From CAZAKZ01 sp964485695 (lineage in GTDB: Bacteria > Planctomycetota > JAFGQW01), in contig CAZAKZ010000123.1 in the NCBI GenBank assembly GCA_964485695.1, positions 1-16,556 of the forward strand: 16,556 bases of DNA. The letters are read 5' to 3'. Under the pieces are notes generated by a model, which was not told the origin of the DNA, did not search any database, and saw only the letters and a list, made by a program, of their open reading frames with translations. Shown piece by piece: positions 7,430 through 14,795 of the stretch. The position numbers and the translations under genes were made by a program. Numbering within the stretch: position 1 is the first letter of the stretch; each line of letters starts with the position of its first letter.

Positions 7430-8824
7430 TTATTTATTGCCCGTGGGAACGGCTCCGGGAGCGCCGGCCTCGCGGCGCCGGTCCCGGAGCGCCTCGATGA
7501 AGGCCCCCAGGCGGCTGCGTACGGGCCCGGGGAGATCGTGGCACACGGTCTGGCAGTCGAGGACCATTGTGGGCAGACCGAGGCTGGAGCGGATCTCCCG
7601 GGCAAGGATCTTGTTCTCGTAGGCGCAGTGGCTGGCCCCGAAGAAGGACACCAGCACCACCCCCTCGGCGTCGTATCGCTCTGCTTCCTCGCAGATGAAT
7701 CCCGCCCGCCGAGCGGCGCTCCCGACCATGGGATTGGCCAGGACGTTCCGGGCCAGGGCTTCCAGAGGCGGCAGCGACTCGTCCAGGTCCAGGAAGGCGT
7801 GGCCCAGCATGTACTCGGTTCCCGCCACCCGAGCGCCCATGTCCTCCAGGTCATTCTGGAGACACAGGTCCATGGACGGCGTCACCAGGGTGAGGCGCAC
7901 GGCGCGGGGATCCACGGCGTGGCATCCCGACTCCACCCGGCGCCGGCACATCGCCTCCACCCGGGCATAGAGGTCCAAGGCGGCGTCCAGGTCGGAGCAG
8001 AAGTCCACGGGTATGGCCTCCACCAGAAGCGACTCCAGGGCCGGAAGCGGCGCGGCGTCCGGGCCGTACGCCAGGTCCCGGATGGACCGGACCCGGCGGC
8101 GAAGTGCATTCACCCGCCGTATGTTTTCCGCCAGGTCCTCGTCCGGAATCCCGCGTCCCAGGACGGCCTCGATGTTCCGGCGCACCCGGTCCAGCTCGCG
8201 CACCACAAAGGCGGTGTCCCGGGGCGCGGCACGGTGGCCGACGTGGGGAATCTCCCAGAAGGAGACAGGATGCCCCAGGGTCCGGACGTGCTGCATGCAG
8301 GCGGAGAAGTCGTCGCAGCAGGCACCCACGGCGGCGAGGCAGAGGTCCGGACGCGGCCAGTATTCCCCATCCTCCAGGGCGCCCACCACGGCACGGACGT
8401 CGCAGAAGGTGTCGTCGAAACCGTGTTCCCGGGCCAGGTCCAGGAACCGCGTGTCCTCGCTGGTGCACGGCTGCATGTAGGCCATGTCGGCGTAGTAGCA
8501 GACGACATCTCGGGCCGAGGCGGTGAGCACCGGAATGACGGACAGGTCCTTCATGGCAGCGATGACCCGGGCTCCGCCGCGGGCGCGCGCGTGGAGGCGC
8601 TCGGTGTGGCTCTCGAGGAAGGCGCACAGACCGAGGGAGGCCGGTTCAGGGTCGTACCGCAACCGCTTCAGGCGCAGGTCTCCCTGGCCGGCCCAGTGCG
8701 AGGGCGGCCGCAGGTAGGACCGCCACTCGGCGCGTCCATACCAGGCGGAATAGTCCTGCAGGACCGCGCTACAACGCAGCGGGAACTCGTGGTCCCACTC
8801 CTGGACGGTCAAGCCTTCCGGCAT
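7430..8824 (-). CDS. Diverged HgdB-like 2-hydroxyacyl-CoA dehydratase family protein
   Basis: 464 residues, longer than the usual ~380-430, with an extra N-terminal segment. Family traits: a GACCDDFSACMQHV segment where the canonical paralogue has TTCDGKKKM, WEIPHVG afterwards, and a C-terminal GASHCAYENKILARE ... VLDCQTVCHDLPGPVRSRLGAFIEAL region typical of HgdB/BcrB relatives (metal-site Cys, then an LD element and a last helix). GGAG lies 8 nt before the ATG. It overlaps the preceding paralogue by 16 nt, so the two are probably translated in a coupled way. It could form a hetero-dimer with one of the neighbouring paralogues, as HgdA/HgdB or BcrB/BcrC do; that pairing is inferred. Substrate unknown. 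Confidence 0.82.
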   Translation of the reverse strand: MPEGLTVQEWDHEFPLRCSAVLQDYSAWYGRAEWRSYLRPPSHWAGQGDLRLKRLRYDPEPASLGLCAFLESHTERLHARARGGARVIAAMKDLSVIPVLTASARDVVCYYADMAYMQPCTSEDTRFLDLAREHGFDDTFCDVRAVVGALEDGEYWPRPDLCLAAVGACCDDFSACMQHVRTLGHPVSFWEIPHVGHRAAPRDTAFVVRELDRVRRNIEAVLGRGIPDEDLAENIRRVNALRRRVRSIRDLAYGPDAAPLPALESLLVEAIPVDFCSDLDAALDLYARVEAMCRRRVESGCHAVDPRAVRLTLVTPSMDLCLQNDLEDMGARVAGTEYMLGHAFLDLDESLPPLEALARNVLANPMVGSAARRAGFICEEAERYDAEGVVLVSFFGASHCAYENKILAREIRSSLGLPTMVLDCQTVCHDLPGPVRSRLGAFIEALRDRRREAGAPGAVPTGNK

Positions 8825-9915
8825 CGGATCATCTCCGTGAAGGCTTCCAGCCGGGTCAGGCGTCGCGGCCTGGCTGCGGCGTCGTACTCGTCATCCAGGA
8901 AAAGGACCGGCAGAGGCTCGTAGGCCTTTCTCAGGCGCATCTGTTCTCCCGTATTCACGTCGCAGAACTTGAGACAGCGATACAGAATCCCGTCCGGAGC
9001 GACTACCCCGACCTTGCGCCGGAGTGTGTCGTGGTAGCCGTCGTTGGGCCGGGCCGCGACATCGGGCTGGTGGAAGTAGGCCGCGGCCAGATCCTCCAGG
9101 ATTGCCGCATCCTTCGGCACGGACAGGTCCAGGAATCCACCCAGCAGCGCGGTGGCATCGTCCACCACATCCGCCCCGAACCTCACCAGCTCCCGGGCGA
9201 AGTCCCGATCCTCCCGGGCCAGGCAGGACCCCGCCAGGAAGAGGCGGATCTCCGGCGGCTTCCGGCCTTCCGGCACCAGGCCGTCCAGGAACGCTCCGGC
9301 CCGATCCACGCCGAGAAGCAGGCAGTCGTAGGCCAGGGAGACGAAGTCGGCGAAGGAGAACTGTCCGCGGAGTTCCGTGAGACGGCTTCTCACGTATTGG
9401 ACCTTCTGCACGCTCCTCTGGATTGCGCCGGATTCCATCCGGGTGTTGAAGCGGTGTGCGAGGACGTCGACCAGGTGCTCCAGGTCCTCGAGGTAGCGCC
9501 GGAAAGCGTTTTCCGTCCGTGTCCGGGGCACGGTCGAGGCGAGGAGCGGAAGGCCATGAAACGCCTCCAGGGTCTCCAGCATCCTCCCCCTCTGGTCGCA
9601 CCCGATGAATCCCAGGATCAGGGGGAGCTTCCGCACCCAGGAAGCAGCGGGAATCGCGGCGCCGACCTGACTCCGGCAGAGGGGACAGGCGTCCTGGCGG
9701 ATGTATTCCTCGCCCGCCTGCATGGTCTGGACCGTTCCTCCGGGTGTCAGGAAGAGGAAATCCAGATCGAGGGCGAGAAGCACCTCGGGGGGTACGTACG
9801 TACCGAACACCCCGATGGCGCGGTCATGGAGGGTAGAGAGACGCTCCTCGACAAGAGCATCCAGGTGCCGGCGCCAGTCAGGGATGTCGGTGCATCTTCT
9901 GCTTCTTCCCTTCAT
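8809..9915 (-). CDS. Diverged HgdB/double-cubane-like family protein
   Basis: The frame is open from 9981. I place the start at ATG 9915 (368 residues) because the sequence upstream is low-quality and a competing short reading frame runs there; AAGGA lies 13 nt before, so the start is uncertain. Family landmarks follow the canonical paralogue: IGVFGTYVPPEVLLAL near the N-terminus, DACPLCRSQVGAAI for NLCPIIKSIYGF, GCDQRGRMLE for TTCDGKKKM, a central LFLAGSCLAREDRDF, and the C-terminal YRCLKFCDVNTGEQMRLRK ... VLFLDDEYD region. The Cys pattern is reduced relative to double-cubane proteins, so it may carry a single cluster or serve as a structural partner. It overlaps the next paralogue by 16 nt, supporting a complex between them. 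Confidence 0.8.
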   Translation of the reverse strand: MKGRSRRCTDIPDWRRHLDALVEERLSTLHDRAIGVFGTYVPPEVLLALDLDFLFLTPGGTVQTMQAGEEYIRQDACPLCRSQVGAAIPAASWVRKLPLILGFIGCDQRGRMLETLEAFHGLPLLASTVPRTRTENAFRRYLEDLEHLVDVLAHRFNTRMESGAIQRSVQKVQYVRSRLTELRGQFSFADFVSLAYDCLLLGVDRAGAFLDGLVPEGRKPPEIRLFLAGSCLAREDRDFARELVRFGADVVDDATALLGGFLDLSVPKDAAILEDLAAAYFHQPDVAARPNDGYHDTLRRKVGVVAPDGILYRCLKFCDVNTGEQMRLRKAYEPLPVLFLDDEYDAAARPRRLTRLEAFTEMIRCRKA

Positions 9916-9985
9916 GGCGGTTGAGAATTCCTTTTTCCCGGATCTTCTCCGGCGTCCCACCGGAGAAATCGTCCAACACATGCAT
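9878..9985 (-). CDS. Possible 35-residue charged peptide between polyferredoxin and dehydratase-like genes
   Basis: ATG at 9985 begins 17 nt after the polyferredoxin stop and has AAGGA 8 nt upstream, a better start signal than the dehydratase-like gene that follows. It encodes 35 residues beginning MHVLDDFSGGTPEK, rich in Lys, Arg and His, ending RHP before TGA. Codon third positions are mostly G/C as in neighbouring genes. The frame overlaps the beginning of the next gene in a different frame. It may be a real small protein, a translational-coupling leader, or the true N-terminus of the next protein if a frameshift separates them. No family recognised. Confidence 0.35.
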   Translation of the reverse strand: MHVLDDFSGGTPEKIREKGILNRHEGKKQKMHRHP

Positions 9986-10002
9986 GGGTCGGGTCCTTCG
10001 AG

Positions 10003-11247
10003 TCACGCCTGGTACTTCTGTTCGGGCTGACGGAATCCGAAAGTGCGCCGGATGGATCCCGTGGGGCAGACCCTCTTGCAGTCCCCGCACAGGATGCAGT
10101 TCCGGCCGCCCAGTTCCCTGGTCGGATCGATGTCCACGGGGCAGACCTTGGTGCAAAGACCGCATTCGGAGCAACTGTCCCGGTCGAAAACCATGCTGGA
10201 GACGGCCAGGCCGGAACACAGGGCGTAGGTGGCGCCCAGGGGGCAGAAGGTGCGGCAGAACGGTCGCGACACCATCACCATGAGCACCAGGAACAGCGTG
10301 GTGATGCCCAGTTTCAGGGCGTTTTCCCCGAGCTTCTGGCCCCAGGTCTTTTCCGGCGTGGAGAAGAGCCTCGGCAGCGTGGCGGTGAGGCCTCCGGCCG
10401 GGCACAGCTTGCAGTAGTAGAGATCGTGCCGGGGCGTCTGCTCCACCCGGCTCTGGGGGGAATCGACGAAGAGGAGGTGGTTCTCGCGGGTGTCTTCCAC
10501 GGTGACCGGAGGCAAGGTCTTCGTCTCCCCCGGGTCGATGCGCATCCCTTTGAGCACGCGCTTGACGCGACTGACCTCCTTGCCCGGAGGGCCGCCCTCC
10601 TTCTCGGGCTTTTCATGGTAGATGACGTGCACCTCGGGATCGACGACGGGTTTCTCCCCGAGGTTGATCACGGTCAAGGTCATTTTCAGCTTGGATGCCT
10701 CGTCTTCCTTCTCGTCCGAGGACGCCTCCTCGTCTTCCAGGTCGTCCAGAAGATCGTCTTCCTCCTCGTCCTCGGATTCCTCGGCCCCCGTATCGCCGGC
10801 CGTGAACTCGGCCTTGTCGATGCGGAGGTATCCCTCCTGTTCAAAGCCCAGCCAGAAGGGCAACACGAGGACCAGGGCCACCAGAGCCACATACTTGAGC
10901 TGCCGCGTCCATCCCGGGAGCTTGATCTTGGGGCTAGGAATCTTGTGGAGCAGCTCCTGGAACAGTCCGAAGGGGCACGCGAAGGCACAGACCAGCCGCC
11001 CCAGGACTGCACCCACCGCCAGGATGGAAGCCACGGCCAGGGCCGGGATCGCGTGCATGGCGGAGCCGAAGGTGAAAATGCCAACGGGACAGGCGCACGT
11101 CCCCCAGGGGCATCCATGGCAGTTGAAACCCGGGGAACACACCGACTTCAGGGACAGGCCGAACATGTTGAGGTTCAACAGCCAGGTCGAGATCAGGGCC
11201 GTGTAGCTCCTCACCATGGAGAAGAAACCAACCTTCTTCTGCCACAT
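10003..11247 (-). CDS. NapH-like membrane polyferredoxin with an acidic insertion
   Basis: About 414 residues from ATG 11247; a TTG at 11262 would add five. Residues 16-34 are the first hydrophobic helix, followed by a Cys cluster (C37, C43, C46, C51, C53). Further helices lie at about 66-91 (ending CAFACPFGLF), 117-135, and two more in the C-terminal third (one ending CRTFCPLGATY). Two bacterial [4Fe-4S] motifs close the protein: CSECGLCTKVCP and CILCGDCKRVCP. This is the NapH/FixG/YccM-type architecture that moves electrons between the membrane and soluble partners. Between helices is a run rich in Asp/Glu (152-183) and a beta-rich segment, unusual for the family. It sits upstream of the ATP-driven reductase genes, so it may feed electrons to the activase; that is inferred from context. 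Confidence 0.85.
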   Translation of the reverse strand: MWQKKVGFFSMVRSYTALISTWLLNLNMFGLSLKSVCSPGFNCHGCPWGTCACPVGIFTFGSAMHAIPALAVASILAVGAVLGRLVCAFACPFGLFQELLHKIPSPKIKLPGWTRQLKYVALVALVLVLPFWLGFEQEGYLRIDKAEFTAGDTGAEESEDEEEDDLLDDLEDEEASSDEKEDEASKLKMTLTVINLGEKPVVDPEVHVIYHEKPEKEGGPPGKEVSRVKRVLKGMRIDPGETKTLPPVTVEDTRENHLLFVDSPQSRVEQTPRHDLYYCKLCPAGGLTATLPRLFSTPEKTWGQKLGENALKLGITTLFLVLMVMVSRPFCRTFCPLGATYALCSGLAVSSMVFDRDSCSECGLCTKVCPVDIDPTRELGGRNCILCGDCKRVCPTGSIRRTFGFRQPEQKYQA

Positions 11248-11359
11248 CTTCTTCTTTGCCAAGGCGACTACCGTTCGTTTGGATCCAGGAACATACGAGG
11301 AAGGCCGGTTTTGCCGTCGGCCCCTGAGACCTCTTTCGATGGAGGGTGAAGGGTGGGAT

Positions 11360-11380
11360 GGGTGATGCTCCGCATCGCCC
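11360..11380 (-). promoter_or_regulatory. SECIS-like hairpin after the CPT-UGA gene
   Basis: On the minus strand GGGCGATGC (11380-11372) pairs with GCATCACCC (11368-11360) with a single C-A mismatch, closing the loop GGA. The loop begins 27 nt after the UGA at 11401-11399, within the distance typical of bacterial SECIS, and starts with GG. It has no T-run, so it does not look like an intrinsic terminator. Its geometry resembles the hairpin after the UGA of selenoprotein A. Confidence 0.45.
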
Positions 11381-11395
11381 GGATGGACGTGGCCC

Positions 11396-11740
11396 CTATC
11401 AGGTAGGGCACTTTTTCTCCACGTCCAGCTTGGCGTCGGTCTGGGAAGACACCGGTTTCAGGCTGTAGACGTCAAACAGGACGCCTTCCTTCAGCAAAAA
11501 ACCGTCCACCGAGGAGGCCTCGGTGAATTCGAGTCCGTTGATGGAGACAGTCTCGAAAACAGGCAACGCAGACCTACCGGGTTTCGCGGGATTCTCGGTC
11601 TTTTCGGTTTTCTCAGACTTATCAGACTTACTCGTTCCAGCAAGGGACGCCACCTCGTGGCTTTCAAACTTGACCGCGCACACCACCAGGGCGGCGCAGG
11701 CAAGCAGAAAAAAGACGCGAAGACTAGTCATCAGACTCAT
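11396..11740 (-). CDS. Small membrane-anchored protein, candidate C-terminal CxxU selenoprotein
   Basis: ATG at 11740 overlaps the selB stop (ATG at 11731 is an alternative). A hydrophobic helix at residues 7-23 would act as membrane anchor or uncleaved signal. A Ser/Lys/Glu-rich linker follows, then a C-terminal region ending E-K-K-C-P-T, the UGA at 11401-11399, and at once UAG at 11398-11396. Read conventionally the protein has 113 residues and a double stop. If UGA is decoded, it has 114 residues ending C-P-T-Sec, a CxxU redox motif one residue from the end, comparable in placement to the Sec of animal thioredoxin reductase. Support: position right behind selB, the SECIS-like hairpin 27 nt on, and the conspicuous CxxU. 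Against: one UGA next to UAG can be an ordinary double stop. No family recognised. Confidence 0.65.
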
Positions 11741-13757
11741 CCGGCTTCCACTTCTCCGGGGCTTCTTCAGGTACCTCGGTCCGGCCGGCCGGGGTCTTGA
11801 TCAGGATGCGCCCGGTCTCCACGCGGCGCGTCATGCCCTCGGCATCGTAGGATTCCAGCAACGCCTCGGCCATGTTCCGGCTCACGTCCGTCCTCTCGCG
11901 AAAATCGGCAATGGTGACGATTTCCTTCTGCCCGAACAGGTCGAGCAATTCCTGCCTGAATTCCTCGAATAGAGAATACAACATCAGGTTGGATCGCACA
12001 ACCTTGACGGTGCCCTCTTCGACGAGGAGTTTTACGAGAATTCGCATGTCCTGTTCTGAAATTCCAAGGTCCCGCATCAGGTCCCCGCGGGCGGGCGGGC
12101 GAGCCCCGCCGGCTTCGACGCGCCCGAGGATCTTCTTCCACATCTGCATCTGCTGGTTGGAGATGTTGGGCGAAAACGAGGCCAGGGCGAGGCGCCCGTT
12201 TCTCAGAATGATCTCGGGGTCCTCACACAGGGCCTCGGCGAGGGCGGAAAAACTGCCGGAGCTCAGCCCGAAGGCCTTGCACGCATACGTCGGCTCCATG
12301 CCCCAGGAATACGGGTTTTCTTCGTGGTAGGTCCTGAGTGCAGACTTCATGATGTCGGCGACCTCTTGCCGACGGGCGCTGACCAGCCACCCTCCTGCAC
12401 CGAGATCGACGAGGTCGCCCGCGGCGGTCTTCTCCTCGATCAAGGTCCGGGCACTGTCGACAACGCGCTGCGTGAACCGCTGGAGATCGTCGACTTCCAG
12501 GATGCCCGACGGCCCGAGGAGCACCTCGGTCATGAAGAAATCGCCCTCCGCCAGGGCCCGACGCGCCCGGTCCAGCCGCTCTCTGACCCGGGGCGATTTC
12601 AGGTTCAGGCGCGCTTTCCCGCGGGCGGACAGGACCACCCCGCCGCCCACTGTGGTGACCGGGGAGAGGCTCCTGAGGATGTAGCGGTCCCCGGCGGCCA
12701 GGACGAGGGGCTCTCTGAGCACGATCTGAGCAATTACATCCTGGCCGGACGCATCCTGGCCAGACGCATCCTGACCCGGTTCCAGCCTGTCCCGGTCCAC
12801 GAGGCGGCAGGTGGCCTGGACCACGGAGGTGCCGGCGTGGAGCTTCACCTCGGTTCTTCGTTTCAGGGTATACGATTCACTGACGTTGCCGAGCTGGACC
12901 ACCACGGAGGTGGTGGCGCGATACACGCCCGGAAGCGCGACGGTCATGCCGCGCCGGACACTCTCCAGATCGATGTGCCGGAGGTTGAGGGCGCCGCAGA
13001 CACTGGCTTCCACCCGCTCTGCCTGGATCTGGTAGGACTGGATGAACCGGATACCGCTCTTTTCGGCCGTGGGCAGCAGTTCCACCTGATCCCCCACGTT
13101 GATGTGGCCCGATACCGGGATGCCCGTGACCACGGTGCCGTAGCCCTTGGCGGTGAAGGCCCGCTCCACGTTCATCCGGAACGGCCGCTGCGCGGCGGAA
13201 TCGTCCCCGGTCTTTTCGGCCCGTTCCACCATCTGGCCCAGCACTTCCCGCACCTCGGAGAGGCCGTCCAGGGTGTTATTGGATGCGCAGACGATGGGCG
13301 CATCGGGGAATCCCATCCGGGCCAGGAACTCCTCCAGGTCCTGCTTGACCAGCTCCACGAGTTCCCGGTCCACCAGGTCGACCTTGGTGATGACGGCAAG
13401 AACCTCGGGCGTGCGCAGGAGCTTGACGATCTGCATGTGCTCTAGGGTCTGGGGCATGACGCCGTCATCGGCGGCCACCACCAGCATGACGATGTCCATG
13501 GATGCAGCGCCCGCCACCATGTTCCGGATAAACGTCTCGTGGCCTGGGACATCCACCACGCCGGCGAGGCGGCGCCCCGGGAAGTGACAGGCGGCAAAGC
13601 CGAGATTGATACTGAGACCGCGCTGCTTTTCCTCGGCGAGGTGATCGGTCTCGCACCCGGTCAGGTTCTTCACCAGCGCGGTCTTGCCATGGTCGACGTG
13701 GCCGGCCGTGCCGATCATCACGGGGAGAATCCGGGTCTTGAGCCTGATCTTCGGCAT
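11724..13757 (-). CDS. selB: Selenocysteine-specific translation elongation factor
   Basis: 677 residues from ATG 13757, chosen because GGAGG lies 8 nt upstream; the usual MIGTAGH start falls at residue 14, so the N-terminus is slightly extended. The GTPase domain has GTAGHVDHGKT (16-26), DVPGHE and TKVD motifs, with the EF-Tu-like domains after it (TAKGYGTVVTG, GDRYILRS) and winged-helix repeats at the C-terminus that bind the SECIS hairpin. It brings Sec-tRNA(Sec) to UGA codons. Length exceeds E. coli SelB (614), partly through a short Gly-Gln-Asp-Ala-Ser repeat between domains. The stop overlaps the start of the small CPT-UGA gene, a candidate SelB client. selA and selC lie about 6 kb away on the opposite strand. 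Confidence 0.97.
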   Translation of the reverse strand: MPKIRLKTRILPVMIGTAGHVDHGKTALVKNLTGCETDHLAEEKQRGLSINLGFAACHFPGRRLAGVVDVPGHETFIRNMVAGAASMDIVMLVVAADDGVMPQTLEHMQIVKLLRTPEVLAVITKVDLVDRELVELVKQDLEEFLARMGFPDAPIVCASNNTLDGLSEVREVLGQMVERAEKTGDDSAAQRPFRMNVERAFTAKGYGTVVTGIPVSGHINVGDQVELLPTAEKSGIRFIQSYQIQAERVEASVCGALNLRHIDLESVRRGMTVALPGVYRATTSVVVQLGNVSESYTLKRRTEVKLHAGTSVVQATCRLVDRDRLEPGQDASGQDASGQDVIAQIVLREPLVLAAGDRYILRSLSPVTTVGGGVVLSARGKARLNLKSPRVRERLDRARRALAEGDFFMTEVLLGPSGILEVDDLQRFTQRVVDSARTLIEEKTAAGDLVDLGAGGWLVSARRQEVADIMKSALRTYHEENPYSWGMEPTYACKAFGLSSGSFSALAEALCEDPEIILRNGRLALASFSPNISNQQMQMWKKILGRVEAGGARPPARGDLMRDLGISEQDMRILVKLLVEEGTVKVVRSNLMLYSLFEEFRQELLDLFGQKEIVTIADFRERTDVSRNMAEALLESYDAEGMTRRVETGRILIKTPAGRTEVPEEAPEKWKPDESDD
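12737..12779 (-). repeat. 15-bp tandem repeat inside selB
   Basis: Two near-identical 15-bp units (12737-12751, 12752-12766) and a partial, more diverged third (12767-12779) encode GQDASGQDASGQD in SelB, around residues 326-341. The units differ by one base between the first two. It is an in-frame expansion in a loop after the EF-Tu-like beta domains, probably a flexible insertion. Confidence 0.8.
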
Positions 13758-13828
13758 TGCCGTACCTCCGGCCGCCACGTCAAGGCGGGTCGAACGCCAG
13801 GGACAGTCTTCTCCAACGCATTCAGGTG

Positions 13829-13910
13829 GGCCCCGGGAAGGACGCCCCCGGGGCCGGACCTGATGGAAAAGGTACCTCCCCGCCTCTATTATTTCAAGGC
13901 CGGCGGCCTT
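13829..13910 (-). other. Two hairpins in the methyltransferase-selB gap
   Basis: In the 163-bp gap between the methyltransferase stop and selB, GGCCCCGGG/CCCGGGGCC (13829-13837/13847-13855) forms a 9-bp perfect stem. AAGGCC/GGCCTT (13896-13901/13905-13910) forms a 6-bp stem 10 bp after the methyltransferase stop. Neither has a T-run on the minus strand. They could be RNA-processing, stabilising or attenuating elements; nothing shows which. Confidence 0.4.
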
Positions 13911-13920
13911 CCCCCCCGGA

Positions 13921-14724
13921 TCAGCGCTTCCGTGCCACGAAGAGCCCCTGGGCGATCTTGCCCTCGTGGGCCAGGCCCTGCATGAAGACCATCTCCCCTC
14001 CCAGAGTCTCCATGAGGTCCGTATCGAAGCCGATGACCTTCAGAGCGTCGTAGGTGAGCTGCTTGTTGAGCATGTCCAGATAAAGGTCCACGCAGGTCGA
14101 GTATCGTCCCGTATCTTCGGATGCCATGATTTCGCATCCGTTTTTCTCGAGCAGGTTCCTGTATCCGTCCAGGTCCTGAACGCCGGGGAACTTCATGAAC
14201 TTGAGGAAGCGCTCCGCCTCCTCCTCCCCGAGGCCGGTCGGGCCCTCGATCCAGTCCGTGAAGGCGAGAGTGCCGTCCGGCTTGACCAGGCGGGCGGCCT
14301 CGGCGATGAGCCGGGCCTTGTCCTCCACGTAGCACCAGGCGTCCTCTCCCCAGACGAAATCCGCACCGGCGTCCGGGAGTCCACTCCGACACACGTCCGC
14401 CAGGGTGAACTGGATCCGATCACCGAGGCCCTCGGCCTCACAACGGCGGCGTCCCCGGTCCACCACCGTTTCCGTGGCGTCCACTCCATGCATGGAGGCC
14501 ACGTTCCGGAACCGGACCAGGAAGCGCATACCGGCGCCGTTGCAGCAGCAAAGATCTACGCCTTTCATTCCTTCACCGATGCCGGCCTTTTCGGCCAGAT
14601 CCATGGAGGAGGCGAAACCGCCGATGTGGATCTGCTCCCCCATGACGAGCTCCCAGAGATCGCCCTCCGGGCCGTTGTAGACGTCCTTGACGTTTTCAAG
14701 CGTGATTCCGGTCGTTGATTTCAT
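13921..14724 (-). CDS. SAM-dependent class I methyltransferase
   Basis: 267 residues from ATG 14724 with AAAGGAG 8 nt upstream. The start of the fold, WELVMGEQIHIGG (24-36), resembles sarcosine/dimethylglycine and other small-molecule N-methyltransferases. SAM motif I reads VDLCCCNGAGMRFL (56-69), with three adjacent Cys at 59-61 in place of the usual DxGxGxG. The later motifs HGVDATE, FTLADV and DFVWGEDAWCYVEDK fit a Rossmann methyltransferase, and the FTDWIEGP segment fits the post-motif strand. The C-terminus (DALKVIGFDTDLMETLGGEM) is unlike ubiquinone enzymes. Substrate unknown. In an operon with selB and a low-potential reductase, possible substrates include selenium or sulfur compounds or a reductase substrate, but this is a guess. 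The next gene, selB, begins after 163 bp. Confidence 0.85.
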   Translation of the reverse strand: MKSTTGITLENVKDVYNGPEGDLWELVMGEQIHIGGFASSMDLAEKAGIGEGMKGVDLCCCNGAGMRFLVRFRNVASMHGVDATETVVDRGRRRCEAEGLGDRIQFTLADVCRSGLPDAGADFVWGEDAWCYVEDKARLIAEAARLVKPDGTLAFTDWIEGPTGLGEEEAERFLKFMKFPGVQDLDGYRNLLEKNGCEIMASEDTGRYSTCVDLYLDMLNKQLTYDALKVIGFDTDLMETLGGEMVFMQGLAHEGKIAQGLFVARKR

Positions 14725-14795
14725 GTTCCGTTCTCCTTTGCGTCGCCGGGGAAGCCCTCGGGCCCGGTCGGCCCTTGCCCCCCGGGATTGTCGAT

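Noticed and set aside
6374..8923. 849-codon plus-strand ORF
   Set aside because: It lies antisense to the clearly homologous dehydratase-family genes; its composition is that of a GC-rich shadow frame.
8809..11262. Polyferredoxin and dehydratase-like gene as one selenoprotein read through UGA at 10003-10005 (the frames match)
   Set aside because: The sequence after the UGA is low-quality for about 25 codons, no CxxU or similar motif surrounds it, and both proteins are complete family members on their own.
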